The notes beneath the pieces are model-generated. The model was not told the origin of the DNA, ran no database searches, and was given only the letters and a program-made list of their open reading frames with translations. A stretch of 64,000 nucleotides of DNA. It comes from Formosa sp. L2A11. Lineage in GTDB: Bacteria > Bacteroidota > Bacteroidia > Flavobacteriales > Flavobacteriaceae. Location: the NCBI RefSeq assembly GCF_009796865.1, contig NZ_CP047028.1:2604001-2668000 (forward strand), written 5' to 3'. Of the stretch, positions 26,199-35,486 are shown piece after piece (position 1 is the first letter of the stretch; each line of letters begins with the position of its first letter). The translations under genes and the position numbers were made by a program.

Positions 26199-27617
26199 AT
26201 GAAAAAAATAACTATTACATGTTTTATTGCCTTACAATTGGCTTTCATGTATTCTTGCTCGAGTGATAGCTCGTCATCAGATGATTCTGAAACACTAGAA
26301 GATGATAGCGTTGAAATTGTATTTGATGATACCGATTTTGAAACTACAGATTGGACGGAAGAAACGCATAGTAAAAGTGCCGATCCCGATTTTGATGAGG
26401 TCTTTGAAGACGAAGCAGTAAAACGTATTGATCTTGTAATAACCGAAGACCGTTGGAATAGTATGTTAGAAGATATGACAAGTCTGTACGGAACATTTGG
26501 TTCTCGTAGTAACTCCTCATTAAATGATTCTGACGAAGATCCTATTTTTGTACCAGGTGAAGTATTTTATAATGGTATAGAGTGGTATCGTGTAGGTATT
26601 CGTTTTAAAGGAAATTCAAGCTTACAGTCTAGTTGGTCTGCTGGGATTTTAAAATTATCATTCAAATTAGATTTTGATGAATTCGAAGATGATTATCCGC
26701 AAATAGACAACCAAAGATTTTACGGATTTAAGAAATTGAGCTTAAAGAATAATTACGAAGATAATTCTATGCTACGAGAAAAAGTAGCTGCAGATGTTTT
26801 TAGAGATGCTGGTTTAGCTATGTCACATACCGCTTTTTATACCGTGTATGTAGATCATGGAGATGGTCCTGAATATTTTGGAGTATATACTTTAGTTGAA
26901 GAAGTAGATGATACGGTAATAGACACTCAGTTTTCTGATAATGATGGAAATCTATATAAACCGGATGGCGATGGTGCTAGTTTTGCAGAGGGATCGTATT
27001 CTGAAGATGATTTGGTTAAGAAAACCAATGAAGATGATGCCGATTTTACAGATGTAGAAGAATTGTACGCTGCTTTAAACGCAGACAATAGAACTACAGA
27101 TCCAGAAGCTTGGAGAGCAGAATTAGAGTCTATATTAGATACAGATACATTTTTAAAATATTTAGCTGTAAATACGGTAATTCAAAACTGGGATACATAT
27201 GGTAGAATGACTCATAATTATTACTTATATAATAATCCAGACACCGAACGTTTATCGTGGATTCCATGGGATAATAATGAGGCGCTACAAGATGGTAATG
27301 GTCAAGGCGCAGTATCTATAGATTTTTCTGATGTAAGTAGTTCAAGTTGGCCATTAATTGGGTATTTGTACGCAGATGAAACGTATAAAGCACAGTATGA
27401 TGAATATGTTCAAGAAACAATAGACGATTATTTTAGTGTTAGTAAAATGCAGTCTAAATACGCTACTTACTCGTCATTAATCGAGCCTTATGCAACTACA
27501 GAAATGGATGGTTACACATTTTTAAGTTCAAGTTCAGATTTTCAAACAGCTGTAAGCCAATTGAACAGTCACGTTTCAGAACGTGCCTCAATTGCAAGTT
27601 CGTATTTAAATAAATAG
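26199..27617 (+). CDS. CotH-family kinase-fold lipoprotein
   Basis: A 472-residue lipoprotein (lipobox-like Cys at FMYSC, 20) with an acidic low-complexity N-terminus. The core from about residue 70 matches the CotH family: RIDLVITEDRW, FKGNSSLQSSW, then LKLSFKLDF, FYGFKKLSLKNNYEDNSMLREK, YFGVYTLVEEVDD, GNLYKPDG and LSWIPWDNNEALQ. CotH proteins are atypical protein kinases of spores, fungi and many secreted bacterial proteins. Here the protein would sit on the outer membrane or in the periplasm. The nearby genes are unrelated. It is followed by a hairpin at 27652-27686. Confidence 0.88.
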   Translation: MKKITITCFIALQLAFMYSCSSDSSSSDDSETLEDDSVEIVFDDTDFETTDWTEETHSKSADPDFDEVFEDEAVKRIDLVITEDRWNSMLEDMTSLYGTFGSRSNSSLNDSDEDPIFVPGEVFYNGIEWYRVGIRFKGNSSLQSSWSAGILKLSFKLDFDEFEDDYPQIDNQRFYGFKKLSLKNNYEDNSMLREKVAADVFRDAGLAMSHTAFYTVYVDHGDGPEYFGVYTLVEEVDDTVIDTQFSDNDGNLYKPDGDGASFAEGSYSEDDLVKKTNEDDADFTDVEELYAALNADNRTTDPEAWRAELESILDTDTFLKYLAVNTVIQNWDTYGRMTHNYYLYNNPDTERLSWIPWDNNEALQDGNGQGAVSIDFSDVSSSSWPLIGYLYADETYKAQYDEYVQETIDDYFSVSKMQSKYATYSSLIEPYATTEMDGYTFLSSSSDFQTAVSQLNSHVSERASIASSYLNK

Positions 27618-27651
27618 TTTTTTTAATCCTTTTAAGTTGGTTCTTAATTAA

Positions 27652-27686
27652 AAGCCAGTTATAAGAAATTATAGCTGGTTTTTTTA
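27652..27686. terminator. Convergent terminator hairpin
   Basis: AAGCCAGTTATAA and TTATAGCTGGTTTTTTT pair with one G-U/mismatch position around a short loop. It lies between the CotH gene and the minus-strand EamA gene and could serve both. Confidence 0.75.
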
Positions 27687-27712
27687 TACTCTATATTCAG
27701 ATATTTATTGTT

Positions 27713-28612
27713 TTAAGAATACAGAATTAGAAAAACGCCTAACATAATTCCTGCTAAAGGCACTAGTTTTTTTCGTTTGTTTTGTTCTTTAAAAATAAGA
27801 CCACCAATAACTACAGCAATAATAATCTGGCTACGTTTAATTGCAGATAGTAGCATAATTAAAGCTTCTGGATCTTGTAAGGCTTTAAAGTAAAAATAAT
27901 CTGCAGCTTGTAGTAAAACACCAACAGCAGGAATAGACCAACGAAATTTAAAAGCGTGTCTTTTTTCTGCATAAGGAAACCAAGTAATGCTTAGAATTAC
28001 TAATAATATAGCAACGGTGTAAAAACAAAACCAGAATTGAAGTGTTTGCGGATTAAGGAGTAAACTTTGTATTAAAAATTTATCGTATAGTCCGCTTGAC
28101 GCTCCTAAAAAAGTAGCAGCAATAATGGCAAAAATCCATTTATTACGTGTAAAGACAATACCTTCTTTTTTTCCTATTTTAGAATAGAGAATTACAGAAC
28201 CTATAATTAAGAAAAAACCAATCCATTGTAAAGGATTAGGACGTTCTTGATAAATAAAAATAGCACCAATAAAGGTAAAAAATGGACCGGCAGAGCGTAT
28301 GGGAGTAACTATGGTAATTGGTAAATGTTTTAGCGCTTGGTAAGCTAAAATCCAAGACCCAGCCATAATCCCAGATTTTATAAAAATTAAGCCATGTTTT
28401 TGTAACGAAATAGGTTCAATATAAAATCCGATAGATTTTGTAAAATCTGTAGCAAACTGAGAACCTAAATATAAAGGTAATAACACCAGAAATCCAGAAG
28501 ATATGGTTCCTAATAACACAGGGAAAACTTCATTTCCTTGTACTGCGTGCTTTTTACATAAATTATGTAATCCTAAAAATACAGCCGATAACAGGCCTAA
28601 ATACATCCACAT
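27713..28612 (-). CDS. EamA/DMT-family transporter
   Basis: A 299-residue protein with about ten transmembrane helices and two EamA repeats (first ending near ITVVTPIRSAGPFFTFIGAIFIYQE, second near LIMLLSAIKRSQIIIAVVIGG). Unlike the transporter at 761 it starts MWMYLGLLSAVFLGLHNLCKKHAV and probably has a different substrate. The -7 element at 28618-28625 lies only 6 nt upstream of the ATG, so its mRNA is probably leaderless. Confidence 0.9.
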   Translation of the reverse strand: MWMYLGLLSAVFLGLHNLCKKHAVQGNEVFPVLLGTISSGFLVLLPLYLGSQFATDFTKSIGFYIEPISLQKHGLIFIKSGIMAGSWILAYQALKHLPITIVTPIRSAGPFFTFIGAIFIYQERPNPLQWIGFFLIIGSVILYSKIGKKEGIVFTRNKWIFAIIAATFLGASSGLYDKFLIQSLLLNPQTLQFWFCFYTVAILLVILSITWFPYAEKRHAFKFRWSIPAVGVLLQAADYFYFKALQDPEALIMLLSAIKRSQIIIAVVIGGLIFKEQNKRKKLVPLAGIMLGVFLILYS

Positions 28613-28617
28613 GGGCG

Positions 28618-28625
28618 CAAATATA
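28618..28625 (-). promoter_or_regulatory. -7 element TATATTTG (minus strand), leaderless start
   Basis: CAAATATA on the plus strand reads TATATTTG on the minus strand, a perfect -7 box 5 nt before the ATG of the EamA gene. Transcription would start at or next to that ATG. Confidence 0.55.
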
Positions 28626-28792
28626 GTTTTTTAAGCGTTTTTTAGGTTCTGTTTTATTTATAATAATTTTTAAATATAGAGTTATGTGTTTTCGTTTTAA
28701 TCTGTATTCCTTTTTATCTATAAATTCGGACTAATTCATCTAATTGTTAAGATTTTTAACAGTTTTAATAATGTCTAGCTCGTTGATTTGTA

Positions 28793-28800
28793 TATTTTTG
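28793..28800 (+). promoter_or_regulatory. -7 element TATTTTTG of the FKBP gene
   Basis: A perfect TAnnTTTG located 29 nt before the ATG at 28830. No TTTG is seen at ideal spacing upstream. Confidence 0.5.
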
Positions 28801-28829
28801 TTTTCATCAAATTAAAAATGAAATAGAAT

Positions 28830-29657
28830 ATGAAATCAGTATGTTTTGCCTTTTTTGTAATGCTTTTCGTCTCGTGTAGTTCAGACGATTCAGTATCAAC
28901 AAAAGATTACTCAGAAGAGAATGATCAAGAAATTTTAGAATATATAGCGGCTAATAATTTAGATGCCACAGCTTCAGGTTCTGGATTATATTATGTGATA
29001 GATGAGCAAGGTGAAGGTGCTGAAATCACAGCAACATCAGACGTGTCTGTGAAGTATGTTGGAACGTATACAGATGGAACTGTATTTGATACATCTTCAG
29101 ATGAAGTAGTCTCTTTTAATTTACAAAATTTAATATCTGGTTGGGTAGAAGGACTTCAATATTTTAAGGAAGGCGGAAGCGGTCAACTTATTATTCCTGC
29201 ACATTTAGCTTATGGAAGTAACGACTATAATGGTATTCCCGGGGGTTCTGTGTTGGTATTCGATATTGAAATTATAGATTATGCTGCAGAAAATAAACAA
29301 GAAATACTAGATTATATAGCGGCTAATAGTTTAGACGCACAAGTTACAGCATCTGGTTTATATTATGTTATAGATGAACAAGGTGAAGGCGCACAGCCAA
29401 CAAGTACTTCTAACGTTACCGTAACGTATAAAGGATATTACAGTGATAATGAGGTTTTTGATGAAAACACTTCTAGCACATCATTTTATTTAGAACAAGT
29501 GATTGAAGGTTGGCAAGAAGGTATTCCATTATTTAATGAAGGAGGAAGCGGTATGCTGCTTATTCCATCAGAACTTGCTTATGGTCGTTACGACTATAAT
29601 GGTATTCCGGGAGGATCTGTACTTATATTCGATATAGAATTGATATCGGTAAATTAG
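28830..29657 (+). CDS. Tandem FKBP-type peptidyl-prolyl isomerase lipoprotein
   Basis: A 275-residue lipoprotein (lipobox FVSC, then SSDDS). It contains two FKBP domains in tandem (about 45-155 and 165-275), each preceded by a helix of the form EILDYIAANSLDA. Both have VKYVGTYTDGTVFD or VTYKGYYSDNEVFD, the hinge ISGWVEGL or IEGWQEGI, and AYGSNDYNGIPGGSVLVFDIE or its twin. The near-identical repeat shows internal duplication. It would speed proline isomerisation during folding of periplasmic or outer-membrane proteins. Typical flavobacterial FKBP lipoproteins carry one or two such domains. Confidence 0.92.
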   Translation: MKSVCFAFFVMLFVSCSSDDSVSTKDYSEENDQEILEYIAANNLDATASGSGLYYVIDEQGEGAEITATSDVSVKYVGTYTDGTVFDTSSDEVVSFNLQNLISGWVEGLQYFKEGGSGQLIIPAHLAYGSNDYNGIPGGSVLVFDIEIIDYAAENKQEILDYIAANSLDAQVTASGLYYVIDEQGEGAQPTSTSNVTVTYKGYYSDNEVFDENTSSTSFYLEQVIEGWQEGIPLFNEGGSGMLLIPSELAYGRYDYNGIPGGSVLIFDIELISVN

Positions 29658-29679
29658 ATTCCGTTTTTTTATAATTTAT

Positions 29680-29713
29680 AAAGCCCATCTTGTTTAAAGA
29701 TGGGCTTTTTTTA
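29680..29713. terminator. Convergent rho-independent terminator
   Basis: AAGCCCATCTT and AAGATGGGCTT pair perfectly over a GTTT loop, followed by a run of T. It serves the FKBP gene and, in reverse, the alginate-lyase-family gene. Confidence 0.88.
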
Positions 29714-29739
29714 TGTTGAATTACTTATAATTAGAATGC

Positions 29740-30978
29740 TTAATTTTGAATAAAATCAGGATGAAACAACCAAAATTCTTGTAAGGTTGAATCTTTAGAA
29801 TACATATTAATTTGTGCCAAAATTGAGTTTAAAAGTGTTCGGTAAGTCTCTGTTTTGTATGTGTCATAAAAAGCAGAAACGATCGGGATAAGATAAGAAA
29901 TATCTATAGTCTTTAATGTGTCATGTCTCCATTTAGTACCTTCAGTAACAGGTGTTAAATATTGTAAAGCTAGAGTTAAACTCTTTTTGTTTTCAGTTTC
30001 ATAATTCCACATATTCACATCTATTTTATTGGCTAGTTTTGCAATACTTATTAGTGCTTCAAGGTTAAAACAACTATAGAAAAAAGACCGTGTGCGCTCT
30101 AATTCATGAATTTGTCCACCTTCAATATTTAACATCTGTTCTAGGCTGTTTTCTGTTGCAATAACAGTATTTTTTGCTAAGGTTGTATCTCCTAAATATA
30201 AGGCCAAAGCCGCCACCTGAAATTTATACCAAGAACCGTGATTATTGGTAAGCAGACTCCCTTTTATACCCAACGGACTCTGAGTTAACCACTTTAAATA
30301 GTCACTTAGCCAAGCTGTCATTTCTGATTGATTTGTAGTTGTCCATTGTTTTGATGATGACACTAAATTTATGGCATCAGGAATAAATTGAACAATAGAG
30401 CGACCATCTAAAATACCAAAAGGTCTTGTGTTTGGTTTACCAGGAATACTTTGTCCGAATTTTAAATGCGGATTCATACGTGTTTCCGGATTTATAAACC
30501 AAGTGTCTAGCATGCTAATGGCTTTTGTAGCATATTTTTCATCTTCAGTAAAATAATACGCTAAACTTAATATGTATACACCTTTTCCCATTAACGCCAA
30601 GCGTTTTCTGTCTACAGCTTCGGTTTGGGTATCTGGATTTGTCTTTCCGTCTAACCGAATCCAAGGTAAACCATCTTCAGTTTCAGCATCTGGCCACCAA
30701 TACCTGCTAATACTTAAATAATCATGCTTATCTCCAGACGGTGGCACTATACTTTTATCCATTACGGTTGGATTTTCTCTACTTAATAAACGGTTAGCTT
30801 GTTGTAAAAGTTGAGTGTAAGCATCTATTGTTTTTGAAGAAGCTGTTCCGTTATTAATCTTATTTTTAGAAGTCGCTAGACGAGTGGAATCTAAACGAAT
30901 AAATGGATTTGAAAATGTTTTAATGCTGAATAGACATATAAATACAGCTACATAACATGTGGTTTGTGGTGTATTCAT
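29740..30978 (-). CDS. Alginate-lyase-family (PF05426-like) secreted protein
   Basis: A 412-residue protein with an N-terminal signal (CYVAVFICLFSIKTFSNP). The all-alpha toroid family is indicated by PPSGDKHDYLSISRYWWPD, a DGRSIVQFIPDAINLV helix and the NNHGSWYKFQVAALALYLGD block, whose Asn-His-x-x-Trp/Tyr is the usual catalytic centre. It probably degrades alginate or another uronic-acid polymer in the periplasm, fitting a marine lifestyle. No SusC/SusD pair or other polysaccharide-utilisation gene is nearby, so it is an isolated copy. The substrate remains unproven. Confidence 0.85.
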   Translation of the reverse strand: MNTPQTTCYVAVFICLFSIKTFSNPFIRLDSTRLATSKNKINNGTASSKTIDAYTQLLQQANRLLSRENPTVMDKSIVPPSGDKHDYLSISRYWWPDAETEDGLPWIRLDGKTNPDTQTEAVDRKRLALMGKGVYILSLAYYFTEDEKYATKAISMLDTWFINPETRMNPHLKFGQSIPGKPNTRPFGILDGRSIVQFIPDAINLVSSSKQWTTTNQSEMTAWLSDYLKWLTQSPLGIKGSLLTNNHGSWYKFQVAALALYLGDTTLAKNTVIATENSLEQMLNIEGGQIHELERTRSFFYSCFNLEALISIAKLANKIDVNMWNYETENKKSLTLALQYLTPVTEGTKWRHDTLKTIDISYLIPIVSAFYDTYKTETYRTLLNSILAQINMYSKDSTLQEFWLFHPDFIQN

Positions 30979-31146
30979 AAATAATATGGTTTAGTTTGTT
31001 TTATTGCTTAAATATAATCGAAATAAGAGAAGTCATTGCTTTAAAATTTAGCTAATTTGAAGTCTGTATTGAGATTAAAAAGCCGGTTGCTTGCTGTTAT
31101 ATTTATCGAAGAATAAAAAGTATCTTCGCATCCTAAATGTGAATAT

Positions 31147-32700
31147 ATGGAAGCAAAGACAGAAGGTGAAGTAGGAGTTGAATTGAGTGAAAAACAAATC
31201 GATGATTGCTTATATGTATTAGAACAATTAAATGCAGATACCAACTTAATTTTCGATATTCCAAAAGACAAACGCATTGCTTTAATTAAAGCAACCGGAC
31301 AATTTTCTAGACCAAGTCGAGAAGAGTTTGCAAAGCGTAAAAAAGACGCTAAGAAAAATGCAAAGCGTAAAAAAGAAGTTCAAGATCGTGTTGCTCGTAA
31401 AGTAACAGGAATTCGAAATGCTCGGGAAACGCCAATTTTTATGGCGCCTAAATTATTAGCTGCAGCCGATTTAGATACTATAGAAACACCAGAGTTAGAA
31501 ACACCTAGAAACTGTTACGTATGTAAAGAATCGTTTACTAAAATGCATCATTTTTACGATACGATGTGTACCGATTGTGGAGATTTTAACTACGCTAAAC
31601 GCTTTCAAACCGCCGATGTTAACGGGCAAGTTGCTGTAATTACAGGATCGCGTTTAAAAATAGGATATCACATTACATTAATGTTATTACGAGGAGGAGC
31701 AACGGTTATTGCAACAACTAGATTTCCTGTAGATTCGGCAATTCGTTTTGCTAAGGAAGACGATTTCAATCAGTGGAAAGATCGTTTACACATTCACGGT
31801 TTAGATTTAAGACATATACCAAGTGTGGAAATTTTCTGTAATTATATTGAACAGAAATATGACAGACTAGATATTTTAATAAATAATGCGGCCCAAACCG
31901 TAAGACGTCCTGCTGGTTTTTACGCACATTTAATGGGTAAGGAAGAACAAGCTATTACTACGTTACCACAGGCTGTTCAAGATTTACTGTCCGATCATAC
32001 CACGTGTTTAGACGAATTAAAATCACTGACTTCAGGAGCATCTTCAAATAAAAATATGCCAGTGACTTGGCATGGCCCAGAACCCGGAATTGGATTACGA
32101 GCGTCTGCAAAACTCTCTCAAATTCCGTATAGTTTCGATAATTCTTTAGTTGCAGATGAAGTCTTTCCTGAAGGGGAATTAGATGCCGATTTACAACAAG
32201 TCGATTTAAGAAAGACCAACAGTTGGAGATTGAAACTAGGAGCGATTGAAACGACTGAAATGATTGAAGTACAATTGGTAAATTCTGTCGCGCCTTTTGT
32301 ATTATGTAATCGTTTGGCAGAGTTGATGAAAAAAGAGAATACGGGGCAGAAGCACATTATAAATGTAACGGCTATGGAAGGTAAATTTCATCGTGTGTTT
32401 AAAGAATCTCGTCATCCGCACACCAATATGGCTAAAGCTGCGCTTAATATGCTTACACATACAGCTTCTGGCGATTTAGCTAAAAGCGGAATTTTTATGA
32501 ATGCTGTAGATACAGGTTGGGTAACAGATGAAGATCCTGCCGAATTAGCGAAAAAGAAACAAGACGAATACGATTTTCAGCCACCTTTAGATATTGTAGA
32601 TGGAGCTGCTCGTGTTATGGATCCGTTATTAGATGGTATTAATACAGGCAAACATTGGTGTGGTAAATTTCTTAAAGATTACCGTCCAATAGAATGGTAA
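31147..32700 (+). CDS. SDR-like protein with zinc ribbon and atypical active site
   Basis: A 517-residue protein. Residues 1-115 include a lysine-rich helical stretch (about 61-90). A four-cysteine motif follows, CYVC (123-126) and CTDC (141-144), probably a zinc ribbon. A Rossmann domain starts at 160 with [12 protein letters not shown] (TGxxxxIG at 166-173), then [11 protein letters not shown]. An insertion of about 100 residues precedes the C-terminal third, where NVTAMEG and [11 protein letters not shown] occupy the positions of catalytic Ser and YxxxK; the Tyr is replaced by Thr. It may be a non-classical SDR or an NAD-binding regulatory protein. Confidence 0.82.
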   Translation: MEAKTEGEVGVELSEKQIDDCLYVLEQLNADTNLIFDIPKDKRIALIKATGQFSRPSREEFAKRKKDAKKNAKRKKEVQDRVARKVTGIRNARETPIFMAPKLLAAADLDTIETPELETPRNCYVCKESFTKMHHFYDTMCTDCGDFNYAKRFQTADVNGQVAVITGSRLKIGYHITLMLLRGGATVIATTRFPVDSAIRFAKEDDFNQWKDRLHIHGLDLRHIPSVEIFCNYIEQKYDRLDILINNAAQTVRRPAGFYAHLMGKEEQAITTLPQAVQDLLSDHTTCLDELKSLTSGASSNKNMPVTWHGPEPGIGLRASAKLSQIPYSFDNSLVADEVFPEGELDADLQQVDLRKTNSWRLKLGAIETTEMIEVQLVNSVAPFVLCNRLAELMKKENTGQKHIINVTAMEGKFHRVFKESRHPHTNMAKAALNMLTHTASGDLAKSGIFMNAVDTGWVTDEDPAELAKKKQDEYDFQPPLDIVDGAARVMDPLLDGINTGKHWCGKFLKDYRPIEW

Positions 32701-32831
32701 AAACTCTTAAATAAATTTCATTTTAAGTTTTTAGATCTAAATAAGTGTAAATAGGTTTTGCGTTAGTTTTATGCGTTTTCAAGTCAATAGAATCCTGATA
32801 TTATGGGTAAATTGCAGTAAAATTAAGAACA

Positions 32832-33458
32832 ATGGAAAACGTATTAGTAGTTGGTGCAACTGGTACCACAGGACATATTATAACAAATTATTTAAAAGAA
32901 TCTCAAGATTTCGAACCCATAGCAATGGTTAGAAATGAAGCACAAGACAAGAGTTTTAGTGCACATAATATTAGAACAGTTCATGGCGATTTAGAAGGCG
33001 ATGTTTCCAAAACAGTTTTAGGTATTGATAAAGTGATTTTTGCTGCTGGATCTGGCGGAAATAAGGTAGAAGCAGTAGATCAGGATGGCGCTATAAAAAT
33101 GATTAAAGCTTCTGAAGCGGCTAATGTTAAAAAGTTTGTAATGTTAAGCTCTATGGGAGCAGATCAACCGGAACAAAGCGAAAAACTTCAAGATTATTTA
33201 AAAGCGAAACATAATGCAGATGAGTTTTTGAAGAAATCGTCGCTAAATTATACAATTATTAGACCTGGAACGCTTAATAATAACGCTGGAAAAGGTACAA
33301 TAGCGTTAGCTGAAAAATTATCTAAACATGGCGAAATTACACGCGATGATGTGGCTCAAACACTCATTCAGGCCTTACGAGATGATGCCACAAATACATC
33401 TACTTTTGAAATTTTACAAGGACAAACTCCAATAGAAAAAGCTATTCATATGTTCTAA
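32832..33458 (+). CDS. NAD(P)H-binding atypical SDR (SDR_a5/YwnB-like)
   Basis: A 208-residue single-domain Rossmann protein. The nucleotide-binding motif is VVGATGTTGHII (6-17). Conserved features are AGSGGNKVEAVDQDGAIKMI, VMLSSMGAD and LNYTIIRPGTLNN, typical of the YhfK/YwnB group of NAD(P)H-binding flavin-reductase or NmrA-like proteins. It lacks a classical YxxxK dehydrogenase centre. It may sense redox state or reduce small electrophiles. It lies 49 bp before the peroxiredoxin-like gene. Confidence 0.88.
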   Translation: MENVLVVGATGTTGHIITNYLKESQDFEPIAMVRNEAQDKSFSAHNIRTVHGDLEGDVSKTVLGIDKVIFAAGSGGNKVEAVDQDGAIKMIKASEAANVKKFVMLSSMGADQPEQSEKLQDYLKAKHNADEFLKKSSLNYTIIRPGTLNNNAGKGTIALAEKLSKHGEITRDDVAQTLIQALRDDATNTSTFEILQGQTPIEKAIHMF

Positions 33459-33507
33459 ATGTGTAGAAGATTTAAATGTAAAAATGTATTAACTTGAAAT
33501 TTTTATT

Positions 33508-34014
33508 ATGATTAAACCAAGAACAGAAACACCAGACCTTACCATAAATTTAGTAAACGATACCAAATGGACACTTAGTGAACAACATCCCGAACATTTT
33601 ACAATGCTTGTGGTGTATAGAGGGAAACATTGTCCGGTTTGTAAAACATATCTAGAAACCATACAAAAACACATAGAAGACTTTAAAGAAAAGGGTGTAA
33701 ATGTAATTGCAATTAGTTCTGATACTGAAGAAATCGCTAAGGCTACATACAGCGATTGGAATATTGATGATGTGCCTTTAGGTTATGGCTTTTCTATTGA
33801 AGACGCACGATCATGGGGCTTATTTGTTTCTAAAGGCATTAAAAAAGAACCTGAAACCTTTATAGAACCTGGTTTGTTTTTAATTAGACCAGACCGTACA
33901 TTATATGCGGCTTCTATACAAACTATGCCTTTTGCTAGACCAGAAATTAAAGCGATTTTAGGATCTATAGATTTTGTAATTAATAAAGATTATCCGGCTA
34001 GAGGAGAAGCTTAA
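33508..34014 (+). CDS. Peroxiredoxin-like (AhpC/TSA) protein
   Basis: A 168-residue thioredoxin-fold protein with the active-site pair CPVC (Cys42, Cys45) in VVYRGKHCPVCKTYLETI. It retains the AhpC/TSA pattern VIAISSDTEE, IEDARSWGLFVSKGIK and LFLIRPDRTLYAASIQTMPFARP. The CxxC arrangement resembles thioredoxin or PrxL2-type proteins more than classical peroxiredoxins. It probably reduces peroxides or disulphides in the cytoplasm. It is closely spaced with the NAD(P)H-binding gene, and a terminator follows. Confidence 0.87.
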   Translation: MIKPRTETPDLTINLVNDTKWTLSEQHPEHFTMLVVYRGKHCPVCKTYLETIQKHIEDFKEKGVNVIAISSDTEEIAKATYSDWNIDDVPLGYGFSIEDARSWGLFVSKGIKKEPETFIEPGLFLIRPDRTLYAASIQTMPFARPEIKAILGSIDFVINKDYPARGEA

Positions 34015-34034
34015 TAGATAAAATTGAGTCATAC

Positions 34035-34071
34035 AAAAAGCCTGTAAACGTTAGTGTTTACAGGCTTTTTG
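34035..34071. terminator. Bidirectional rho-independent terminator
   Basis: AAAAAGCCTGTAAAC and GTTTACAGGCTTTTT form a perfect hairpin between convergent genes. Confidence 0.9.
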
Positions 34072-34097
34072 TCTTTATAAATGTAAAATTATTGGTT

Positions 34098-35486
34098 TTA
34101 TAAGGTATTTAATACTCTTAGTAAATTAGATTTTTTATTAAATAACTGATATTCAGAATCGATTTGTTTAAGTTGCGTTTCTATTAATTTAGCCTCTCTA
34201 TAATTTACTAAAAATAAAGAGCCTTCTCCTAAATTAAATTTACGTTCTTCACTTTTTACAATTTGCTTATAATCTACCACTAGATCTAATAAAATATCAT
34301 ACTGTGTTTTGTAAGAAGCAATATTTTGAATGGTTCCATCAATCTTATTTTTTAATGTCACTTTAGTTAACGAAATATCATAAGCGATATCTTGTAACTT
34401 CATTTTTGCCATTGCTAAATCTCCGCGTTCTTTTCTTAAAAATAAGGGAAATACAACTTGTAAACCGCTTTTATAATCTGCTGTGTTAAATGCATCTAAA
34501 TGTTCGTAATCGGAGGACAAGAAATTGTATTCTAGGTTAACAATTGGTAATAAATTGTTCTTTTTTAAGTTTCTATCTACTTTTAAAACAGCTTCTTTAA
34601 GCTGTAATTCTTGGAGTTTTGGATGATTTTCAATAAGTTCATCTGTACTGTTTAAAATAGAACTATTCAGTACAACATCAATAATATCAACAGTTTGTGT
34701 GTCTGGAACAATAGCGTCTTTTAATTCTAAAGGTAAATTATTCTCTAGCCATAAATAATTAGAAATATCTAAAGTAGATTTTACATAACCAATTCTAGCT
34801 TTTTCATAATCTAGCAATCTAGACTTGTAATTAATACTAGCTTCTAGAGTGTCTACCGCAGGATATTCACCAGCAAAGAAACTCTTCTTAACATTGTTTA
34901 ATCTGTTTTTAGCATTGATAACATAATCACTATAGACTTGCTGTGCTTGGTAATTTTTTAGCCAATTAAAATAAGTTGTAATGGCTTCGTATAAGAACTC
35001 ATTAACTAGTAACTGGCGTTTAGCTTCAACTTGCTTAGTGTATAATTTAGCCTGTTTTAACGTTGCCATACGTTTATTAGTTAATAAACCTTGTGCAAGG
35101 TTTAAAGATATTCCAGCACTGTATAAGCCGTCTTCAGGAGTGTTGTATTCTGGATTTAAATACTTACCATCAGAATTTTCATATTTAGCACTTAATTCTA
35201 CACCATACCAGGTTGGAATTTTAAAAGTTGTATTTAATTTATCGTAATATTCTGTGCCCTTAAATTTCTTCCGTTTATAATCTACAGAAAGTTTAGGGTC
35301 GAAAGCTCCTCTAGCTTTTAATAGCTTAGATTCACCTTCGGTTGTTAATAAATGGGCTTGTTTTACAACAGGATGGTAGTTTTTTACGTAACCCAAATAT
35401 TCTTCTAAAGATAGAATACTGTCGTTAAGCTGTGCATAATTCACAGTAACAAAAAGCAAGCATATAATAGTAAATAGTTTTTGCAT
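34098..35486 (-). CDS. TolC-family outer-membrane protein
   Basis: A 462-residue outer-membrane channel of a type-I-like exporter. Signal peptide MQKLFTIICLLFVTVNYAQ; two long coiled-coil repeats, for example FDPKLSVDYKRK at the start of the first barrel region and KERGDLAMAKMKLQDIAYD in the second helical hairpin. It is the last gene of a minus-strand operon with a HlyD-type adaptor (1-bp stop/start overlap at 35486), an ABC exporter and a TetR regulator. Divergent from the TolC at 14490, it serves a separate pump. Confidence 0.9.
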   Translation of the reverse strand: MQKLFTIICLLFVTVNYAQLNDSILSLEEYLGYVKNYHPVVKQAHLLTTEGESKLLKARGAFDPKLSVDYKRKKFKGTEYYDKLNTTFKIPTWYGVELSAKYENSDGKYLNPEYNTPEDGLYSAGISLNLAQGLLTNKRMATLKQAKLYTKQVEAKRQLLVNEFLYEAITTYFNWLKNYQAQQVYSDYVINAKNRLNNVKKSFFAGEYPAVDTLEASINYKSRLLDYEKARIGYVKSTLDISNYLWLENNLPLELKDAIVPDTQTVDIIDVVLNSSILNSTDELIENHPKLQELQLKEAVLKVDRNLKKNNLLPIVNLEYNFLSSDYEHLDAFNTADYKSGLQVVFPLFLRKERGDLAMAKMKLQDIAYDISLTKVTLKNKIDGTIQNIASYKTQYDILLDLVVDYKQIVKSEERKFNLGEGSLFLVNYREAKLIETQLKQIDSEYQLFNKKSNLLRVLNTL

